Assembly: GCA_052034005.1 (NCBI GenBank)
Contig: JBPOJB010000026.1
Span: 1-19,856, forward strand
Length of the DNA stretch: 19,856 nucleotides
Origin: JAAYDI01 sp052034005
Lineage (GTDB): Bacteria > Planctomycetota > Planctomycetia > Pirellulales > Pirellulaceae
Direction: 5' to 3'
Shown piece after piece: positions 14,598 to 19,856 of the stretch. How positions within the stretch are numbered: position 1 is the stretch's first letter; every line of letters begins with the position of its first letter. The notes under the pieces are model-generated. The model did not search any database, was not told where the DNA came from, and saw nothing but the letters and a program-made list of their open reading frames with translations. A program made the position numbers and the translations under genes.

Positions 14598-16217
14598 ATG
14601 ATGAAAGCGCAATCCAGTGCGTGCGTGACGGTCTCGGGCGGCCCGGCCTTTTGGCGGCTGCGGCGCATGGCCGCCCTGGTGGCCGTGCTGGGCTGCGCCT
14701 GGGCGGCCTGCGCGCGGGCCTGCCCGGCGGACGAAGCCGACTCCTGGGAGTACCTGCCGTACCGCATTCGCGTGTGGCTGGCCGGCGGGCCGTCCGCGGC
14801 GCTCACGCCGGCGTGGCAGGACCGGATCCGGGACGCGCTTGAGAACCTGTCCCCTCTCTACGGCGGCGCGACCTGGCGGCTCGAGGCGGAAGCGGCGCCG
14901 GCCGGGATCGGTTCGAGTATCGCGGCCGCGATCGAGGATCTGACGGTGGAGCAGGTGCAGTCCGCGTTGCACGGCGCGCCGGCGCGGGAGAAATCAAATG
15001 TCCAGGCCCAGGACCCGGCCGGCGCGCGGGCGCCGGACAAGCTGATGCTGCTGGGTATTCGCGAAGAGGAGGGCCGATTCCTCGTGGCCTGCCGGGAATT
15101 GGATTGGCACACGCGGACCTTGGGCCCGACAGTCCGGTTCGAGGCCTGGCAACCCGCGCTGGTGTCGCGCGTGGCGGCCGACGCCGTCGGCGCGTCGTTT
15201 CAGGCGCTCGTGCGCGTCGAGTCGTCGCGTGGGAAGAAGGCGACCGTGCGAGTCCGCGCGGGCGGGCTCGTGAGCGACGCCGAGTGCCCGTCGGCCGTCG
15301 GCAGCGGCGACGTGCTGCGGCCCGTTATCCGACGCAATGATCGCCGCGGCGAACCGAAGCCGGACGGCATCCAGGTCCTGGATTGGACCTACCTGCTCGT
15401 GCGGGAGGCCCAGGAATACCTGCTCGACTGCGACGTCTATTCCGCCATGCGCAATCCGCTGGTGGGTCGCAGCTCCGTGACGGTCGAACGTATGGCGCTC
15501 AAGGTACGTGCGGGCGGCAACCGCACCACGTTGCAGCTTGTCGACCGCGATCAGCCGGCCCGGCCGCTGGAAGGCTACGAGATGTTCGCCAAGAAGCCGA
15601 TCCCGGCCGACAGCTCGGACGCCAACCCGTCGCTCCGACTCGGGTTGACCGATTGGCGGGGCCGCATCGACGTGGACGCGTCGGATCTGCCGCTGCGGCT
15701 GATCTACGTGAAGAACGGCGCGCATCTCGTGGCCCGGATCCCGGTGGTGCCGGGCTACCAGCCGCTGGAGGTCGTCCCTCTGGCGAGCGACGACAAGCGG
15801 CTGGAAGCCGAAGCGTTCGTGCGTGGCATGGAGAGCACCGTGATGGACCTGGTGGCGCGGCGGGCGATCCTCGCGGCGCGCATTCACCGTCGAATTGCCG
15901 AAGGGAACCTGGCCGCCGCACGCCAGTTGCTCGAGGAACTCAAGGGCTTCCAGACCAAGGAGGATCTGGAAATGATGCTGGCCAGCCGCCAGGCGGCCCT
16001 CGCCGCGCCGGACAAGCGGCAACAACAGCGCATCGACCAGCTGCTCACCGGCACCCGGAGCCTGCTGAACAAGTACCTCAACCCGGAAGAACTCGTGGCG
16101 CTCGAGCGCGCGATCAGCGGGGGCGCGCCTGCACCGGCAACCCAACCTGCGGCGTCGCCCGAAGCGCCGGAGCGAGAGCCGCCGTCACCAGGCGGAGATG
16201 GGCCGGACGCGTCCTGA
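14598..16217 (+). CDS. Secreted protein of unknown function, end of the operon
   Basis: I do not recognise this 539-aa protein. It starts with ATGATG immediately after the previous stop (no gap), which points to translational coupling. Residues 1-41 look like a signal peptide (basic WRLRR, core AALVAVLGCAWAA, possible cut after ARA). VLGC at 30-33 is a poor lipobox, so a lipoprotein is possible but not favoured. The middle (about 50-400) is mixed alpha/beta and includes LDWTYLLVREAQEYLLDCDVY. Residues about 405-500 are strongly helical (EGNLAAARQLLEELKGFQTK). The last 35 residues are a Pro/Ala/Glu-rich disordered tail. Its company suggests an exported partner of the motor complex. Confidence 0.75.
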   Translation: MMKAQSSACVTVSGGPAFWRLRRMAALVAVLGCAWAACARACPADEADSWEYLPYRIRVWLAGGPSAALTPAWQDRIRDALENLSPLYGGATWRLEAEAAPAGIGSSIAAAIEDLTVEQVQSALHGAPAREKSNVQAQDPAGARAPDKLMLLGIREEEGRFLVACRELDWHTRTLGPTVRFEAWQPALVSRVAADAVGASFQALVRVESSRGKKATVRVRAGGLVSDAECPSAVGSGDVLRPVIRRNDRRGEPKPDGIQVLDWTYLLVREAQEYLLDCDVYSAMRNPLVGRSSVTVERMALKVRAGGNRTTLQLVDRDQPARPLEGYEMFAKKPIPADSSDANPSLRLGLTDWRGRIDVDASDLPLRLIYVKNGAHLVARIPVVPGYQPLEVVPLASDDKRLEAEAFVRGMESTVMDLVARRAILAARIHRRIAEGNLAAARQLLEELKGFQTKEDLEMMLASRQAALAAPDKRQQQRIDQLLTGTRSLLNKYLNPEELVALERAISGGAPAPATQPAASPEAPEREPPSPGGDGPDAS

Positions 16218-16245
16218 GTGACCGAGTCGCGGTGGAGCGAGGTCG

Positions 16246-17625
16246 TCAGCGCAGCCAGGAGCTGATGAGGAACCCCAGCGTGATCCCGACCAGCAGGGAG
16301 ACGGGGATAGAGACGGCCAGGGCCACCGGGACGGTCAGGTCGCGTGAGGCGGTCAGCGGGTAGGAGAGGGCCAGGGGCGGCTTGCGGCGGCGTCCGGCGC
16401 GGATGCGGAGCGTATCCTGGCCCGCCGCGCCCAGCGGATCGGTGCCCTGCGACCATTGGCTCGAGCCGCGACTCGACTCGACCTCCTCGATGTCATACGG
16501 CCCTTCGTTCGTGTCTTGTGCGTCCAACTCCTCCTGGCCGGTGGGCAGCGGCGGCGGCATCCAGGGGCTCTTGGTCATCGGCTGCGAAGGCAACGCGAGC
16601 ACGTCGCTGGCCCACGGTTCGAGCCGCGAGCAGACCTCGGCCGCCGTCTGCACGCGCGCCGAAGGGTCTTTTTCCATCATGTCGGCGATGATCTCCACGA
16701 ACTCCTCGCTGATGTCCGGGTTGAATCGCCGCGGATGCCAGGGCGTGTCTTCCAGGTGCCGCCGGGCCTTCTCGCGCGTCGTGCCGCCTGGGAACGGCAC
16801 CTTGCCGGTCACCGCATAGTACAGCGTGCAGCCCAGCGAATAGATGTCGCTGGCCGGCGTGATGTCGCGCGGCGAACGGATCTGTTCCGGGGACAGGTAA
16901 TCCGCCGTGCCCACGATCTTCCCGGAGCGGGGGTCTTCGTCGGCCAGGTGAATGAACCCGGCCAGGCCCAGGTCGGAGACCTTGGCGTTCCCGTCGGGAG
17001 TCACCAGCACGTTGCCCGGCTTGACGTCCCGGTGGATCAGGCCGCGTTGGTGGGCGTAGTGCAGGCCCTGGGCCGCCTGCCGGATGATGTTGGCCGCGTG
17101 CTGGGTGGTCAGCGGGCGGCCCTGCGTGCGGATCAACCGCCGCAAGTCCATCCCCGGCACATACTCGGTCACCAGGTAGTAGACATTTCCATCGTGTCCC
17201 GCATCATACGCGCGGACGAGGTTGGGGTGGTCCAGCTGTGCCTGCGTGCGGATCTCGCGCGTGAAGTTCACGATGGCCTGGGGAGTCGACTTGTTGAGTG
17301 GGAGCACCTTGACGGCCGACTCGCGACCCATCATCTCGTGGACGGCCTTGAACACCTGACCCATGCCGCCCTGGCCGATCCAGTCGGTGATGATGTACGG
17401 GCCCAAGTTGAGTTTGCTGCGCCCTTCCTTCAGCTGGTCGGCCTGGTACGAGGTCAGCACGTCCAGTTCCACCAGCTTGGCGGCCAGCGCCTCGTCGGTT
17501 ACCTCGCCCGACCGTACGGCGCCGCTGTTGCGGATCGCCGCTTCGACCCGGTCCAGCTGATCCTGCGTGATCAGCCGGCTGGCCAGTGCGGCGGTCCGGA
17601 AAACAGACTGAACTATGTTGCCCAC
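16246..17625 (-). CDS. Membrane-anchored Ser/Thr protein kinase
   Basis: The 459-aa product is a Hanks-type kinase. Motifs: glycine loop IGQGGMGQV (83-91), ATP-binding Lys in AVKVL (106), catalytic HRDVKPGN (198-205), metal-binding DLG in place of DFG (218-220), activation segment GTADYLSPEQI (239-249), and SDIYSLGCTLY. A helical N-terminal module (about 18-68) ends VTDEALAAKLVELDVLTSYQ, resembling the start of the propeller protein at 8600. After an acidic linker, a C-terminal helix (about 430-455) stops 4 residues from the end, so the kinase is probably tail-anchored with its domain in the cytoplasm. There is no extracellular sensor. The start is GTG with GAGGTGA 8 bases upstream. It converges on the operon's last gene, 28 bases apart. 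Targets are unknown. Confidence 0.93.
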   Translation of the reverse strand: MGNIVQSVFRTAALASRLITQDQLDRVEAAIRNSGAVRSGEVTDEALAAKLVELDVLTSYQADQLKEGRSKLNLGPYIITDWIGQGGMGQVFKAVHEMMGRESAVKVLPLNKSTPQAIVNFTREIRTQAQLDHPNLVRAYDAGHDGNVYYLVTEYVPGMDLRRLIRTQGRPLTTQHAANIIRQAAQGLHYAHQRGLIHRDVKPGNVLVTPDGNAKVSDLGLAGFIHLADEDPRSGKIVGTADYLSPEQIRSPRDITPASDIYSLGCTLYYAVTGKVPFPGGTTREKARRHLEDTPWHPRRFNPDISEEFVEIIADMMEKDPSARVQTAAEVCSRLEPWASDVLALPSQPMTKSPWMPPPLPTGQEELDAQDTNEGPYDIEEVESSRGSSQWSQGTDPLGAAGQDTLRIRAGRRRKPPLALSYPLTASRDLTVPVALAVSIPVSLLVGITLGFLISSWLR

Positions 17626-17902
17626 GCTGGAATCACCTCGTGTGCAGAACGCGTCGCCGGCAGCCCGGGTCGGCCCTGGCGACGGTGAACCGACCGATCA
17701 CGCTCAGACGAGAAGGCCCCAGGCCCACTATTAAATTAACTCGCCTGCCGACGTGGCGCCAAGTCGCAGCCGGATCGCAGGGGCCGGGATTTCCACGGAT
17801 CGCCCGGTGGGCGATCGGCTGGCGGCCGGTCGGCCAACACGCACAACCGGCACAACCGCCCGCGGCCAACGCGTTCGGGCCGCCAGGGCCCGGTGCGCTC
17901 AC
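17626..17902. other. Intergenic region between the RluA-family gene and the kinase gene
   Basis: No gene is supported in these 277 bases; ORFs here are GC-driven overlaps. The one low-GC patch is TTAAATTAA at 17731-17739, part of a candidate kinase promoter. The remainder has short GC-rich inverted words such as CCCGCGGCC and GGCCGCCAGGGCCC near 17860-17890, just past the pseudouridine synthase stop. These could form a hairpin, but there is no T-run. Confidence 0.4.
17734..17762 (-). promoter_or_regulatory. Candidate promoter for the kinase gene
   Basis: On the minus strand TTGGCG (17762-17757) and TTAATT (17739-17734) are 17 bases apart in the only AT-rich patch of the gap. This would give a leader of roughly 100 nt before the GTG at 17625. 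The -35 matches consensus at four positions and the -10 match is moderate. This is consensus matching only. Confidence 0.35.
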
Positions 17903-18580
17903 TCAGCGCACGCCGAACTGATGCCAAGTACGCGGGACCGGGGCAACGAGTTCGATCGGGGTCTTCCGCACGGGATGGGTGAAGTCCAGCCGCCGGGCGT
18001 GCAGCGCGATCCCGGCCGGGAATGCGCGGTGGCTGCCATACCGGCGATCCCCCAGGATGGGAATCCCACGCGCTGCCAGCTGTGCGCGGATCTGGTGCTT
18101 GCGGCCGGTATGCAGCGTGATCTCCAGCAGGACGGCCGTCTCGAGTCGCGACAACGTCCGGTAAGCGAGTCGGGCTTCAACGGTGCGCGGCATGCGGCGG
18201 TCGCAGACGCGCATGATGCGTTGTCGTTCGTCTTTGAGCAGGTAATCCACCCATTGCCCGGCGGGGGGTGCCGGTGCCCGGTCGACCAGCGCCCAATAGC
18301 GTTTGCCCACCTGGCGGTCGCGGAACTGCCGCATGAGGCGTCCGGCGGCTTTGGACGTGCGTGCCAGCACGATCGCGCCGGTCGTACAGGCGTCCAGTCG
18401 GCTGACCACGCCGACATACACATTGCCGGGCTTATGGTACTTCACCTTCAGGTACTGGCGTGCCAGCGTCACGAGGCTGGGGCGACGCGCGTCGACGCCC
18501 ATCGTCGGCAGCCCGGCCGGTTTCACGACAGCCAGCAGGTGGTTATCCTCCAGGAGTATTTGGAACGGTGCTTTGGTCAT
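17903..18580 (-). CDS. RluA-family RNA pseudouridine synthase
   Basis: The 225-aa product would convert specific uridines in rRNA or tRNA to pseudouridine. Signatures: ILLEDNHLLAVVKPAGLPTM at the N-terminus, the catalytic motif RLDACTTGAIVLART with Asp63, LHTGRKHQIRAQLAARGIPILGDRRYG, and IALHARRLDFTHP near the end. The usual HRLDxxTSG appears as SRLDACTTG, so the His is replaced. There is no N-terminal S4 domain, which makes it a short member. The frame is open far upstream, but the ATG at 18580 directly precedes the conserved start and no better initiator is seen; the Shine-Dalgarno is weak. The substrate position cannot be told from sequence. Its start is 15 bases from that of maf on the other strand. 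Confidence 0.92.
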   Translation of the reverse strand: MTKAPFQILLEDNHLLAVVKPAGLPTMGVDARRPSLVTLARQYLKVKYHKPGNVYVGVVSRLDACTTGAIVLARTSKAAGRLMRQFRDRQVGKRYWALVDRAPAPPAGQWVDYLLKDERQRIMRVCDRRMPRTVEARLAYRTLSRLETAVLLEITLHTGRKHQIRAQLAARGIPILGDRRYGSHRAFPAGIALHARRLDFTHPVRKTPIELVAPVPRTWHQFGVR

Positions 18581-18595
18581 GCCACGAGTTGTCGG

Positions 18596-19162
18596 ATGTA
18601 CACGAACGGGCCTTTGATCCTTGCCAGCCAGTCTGCTCGACGCCGCCGGTTGTTGGAAGAGGCGGGGTACGATTTCACGGTCATGGTCCCGAGTCCGGAA
18701 GCGGAGTGCGGCGTGTGCAGCGGCGAGGGGCCGGCCCAGCTGGTGGCGCGCCTGGCCTACCGCAAGGCGGCGGACGTTGCGCGCCGTGTGGCGCTGGGGA
18801 CGGTCATCGGGTGCGACACGGTTGCCGAGTGTCTGGGACAAGTGTTGGGCAAGCCGAGTGACGAACAGCATGCGCGCCGGATGCTCCAGCTGCTGCGCGG
18901 GCGCGAGCACCGGGTGTTGAGCGGCCTGTGCGTGTGGCGTCGGCCGGCCGACCTGGTCCGGGTGGAAGTCGCTGTGACGCGGCTGCGGATGGCGGCCCTT
19001 TCGGACTCCGAGCTGGAGGCCTACCTGGCGACCGAGGCGTGGGTGGGGAAGGCCGGTGCGTTCGGGTATCAGGACGGCCTGCCGTGGATCGAGGTGCTCG
19101 AGGGGAGCACGTCGAACGTAGTGGGCCTGCCGCTCGAGCTGCTGGCCCGGCTGCTGGACTGA
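18596..19162 (+). CDS. maf: Maf-family nucleoside triphosphate pyrophosphatase
   Basis: The 188-aa product matches the usual Maf length. It hydrolyses non-canonical or modified NTPs (dTTP/UTP or m7GTP depending on subgroup) to the monophosphate. Signatures: LILASQSARRRRLLEEAGYDF at the N-terminus, the catalytic Asp in GCDTVAECLGQVLGKP, ARRMLQLLRGREHRVLSG, and GAFGYQDGLPWIEVLEGSTSNVVGLPLELL at the C-terminus. The ATG at 18596 sits six codons before the conserved LASQS segment, which fits the family, although the Shine-Dalgarno (ACGAG) is poor. It is divergent from the pseudouridine synthase gene and convergent with the rRNA operon. I do not assign the substrate subgroup. Confidence 0.93.
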   Translation: MYTNGPLILASQSARRRRLLEEAGYDFTVMVPSPEAECGVCSGEGPAQLVARLAYRKAADVARRVALGTVIGCDTVAECLGQVLGKPSDEQHARRMLQLLRGREHRVLSGLCVWRRPADLVRVEVAVTRLRMAALSDSELEAYLATEAWVGKAGAFGYQDGLPWIEVLEGSTSNVVGLPLELLARLLD

Positions 19163-19189
19163 CCCTGGGTTCCCGCGCCGGGGGGGCGC

Positions 19190-19227
19190 GGAAAAGAAAA
19201 GCCCCCGCGGGGGTTCCCGCGGGGGCT
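19190..19227 (-). terminator. Intrinsic terminator of the rRNA operon
   Basis: A perfect 12-bp stem (AGCCCCCGCGGG at 19200-19211 against CCCGCGGGGGCT at 19216-19227) with a 4-base loop is followed on the minus strand by TTTTCTTTTC (19199-19190), as expected downstream of 5S rRNA. On the plus strand no T-run follows, so it does not obviously serve maf. A second hairpin (CCGCGCC-GGGGG-GGCGCGG, 19173-19191) lies just beyond and may back it up. Confidence 0.9.
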
Positions 19228-19240
19228 GCGTCATTCAACA

Positions 19241-19351
<111 letters not shown>

Positions 19352-19474
19352 GAAGCGCGTCGGGCGGTCAGGCCGCGGCGCGCTTGGGTACGGGGTTGTA
19401 ACGGTAGCGGGCATCACCGGCGCGGGTGGAGGCCTGCGCCGGCGCGTGTCTCGGATGCAGAGAGTGTTGGATCA
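19352..19474 (-). other. 23S-5S internal transcribed spacer
   Basis: About 120 GC-rich bases lie between the 23S 3' end and the 5S 5' end. I see no tRNA cloverleaf or gene in it. Confidence 0.6.

Positions 19475-19856
<382 letters not shown>

Noticed and set aside
19173..19191. Hairpin after maf as a maf terminator
   Set aside because: On the plus strand it is followed by A-rich, not T-rich, sequence; it more likely backs up the rRNA terminator on the other strand.
19352..19474. tRNA gene in the 23S-5S spacer
   Set aside because: No cloverleaf, T-loop GTTCRA motif or anticodon arm could be found.

Overview
This window comes from a GC-rich bacterial chromosome, most probably a planctomycete (phylum Planctomycetota). 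The evidence is a PEP-CTERM protein without a local exosortase, a Ser/Thr kinase with a C-terminal membrane anchor and a helical N-terminal module, ExbB/ExbD genes set among large proteins of unknown role, and very long spurious ORFs caused by high GC. I cannot fix the class or genus.

Layout. 1-1094: a poly-C/G4-prone stretch and a PEP-CTERM protein gene (minus). 1095-2480: gdhA, a class I hexameric glutamate dehydrogenase (minus). 2481-2947: a divergent control region with an AT-rich block of TGCCG/CGGCA half-sites and a GC-rich 62-bp tandem repeat. 2948-16217: nine plus-strand genes, most of them tightly spaced. They encode an NrpR-like regulator, a secreted prenyltransferase/squalene-cyclase-like repeat protein, a single-span membrane protein, ExbB, two ExbDs, a 1180-aa membrane-anchored PQQ/WD-type beta-propeller protein, a secreted protein with a solute-binding family 5-like region, and an unrecognised secreted protein. 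16246-17625: a Ser/Thr kinase (minus). 17903-18580: an RluA-family pseudouridine synthase (minus), divergent by only 15 bp from maf (18596-19162, plus). 19190-19856: an rRNA operon end on the minus strand, with the 23S 3' part, 5S and a strong intrinsic terminator.

Two stories stand out. First, a homologue of NrpR, the archaeal nitrogen repressor that senses 2-oxoglutarate, lies divergent from a gene for an enzyme that consumes 2-oxoglutarate. A GGCA-N6-TGCC palindrome sits between them and has the architecture of known archaeal NrpR operators. Second, the genes at 4006-16217 look like one envelope system: an ExbB/ExbD1/ExbD2 proton-driven motor plus several exported or membrane-anchored partners. 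No TonB, TolA, TolB or Pal and no ABC permease or ATPase is present, so its function is unknown. The propeller protein and the kinase share a similar N-terminal helical module of about 50 residues, which may link the operon to kinase signalling.
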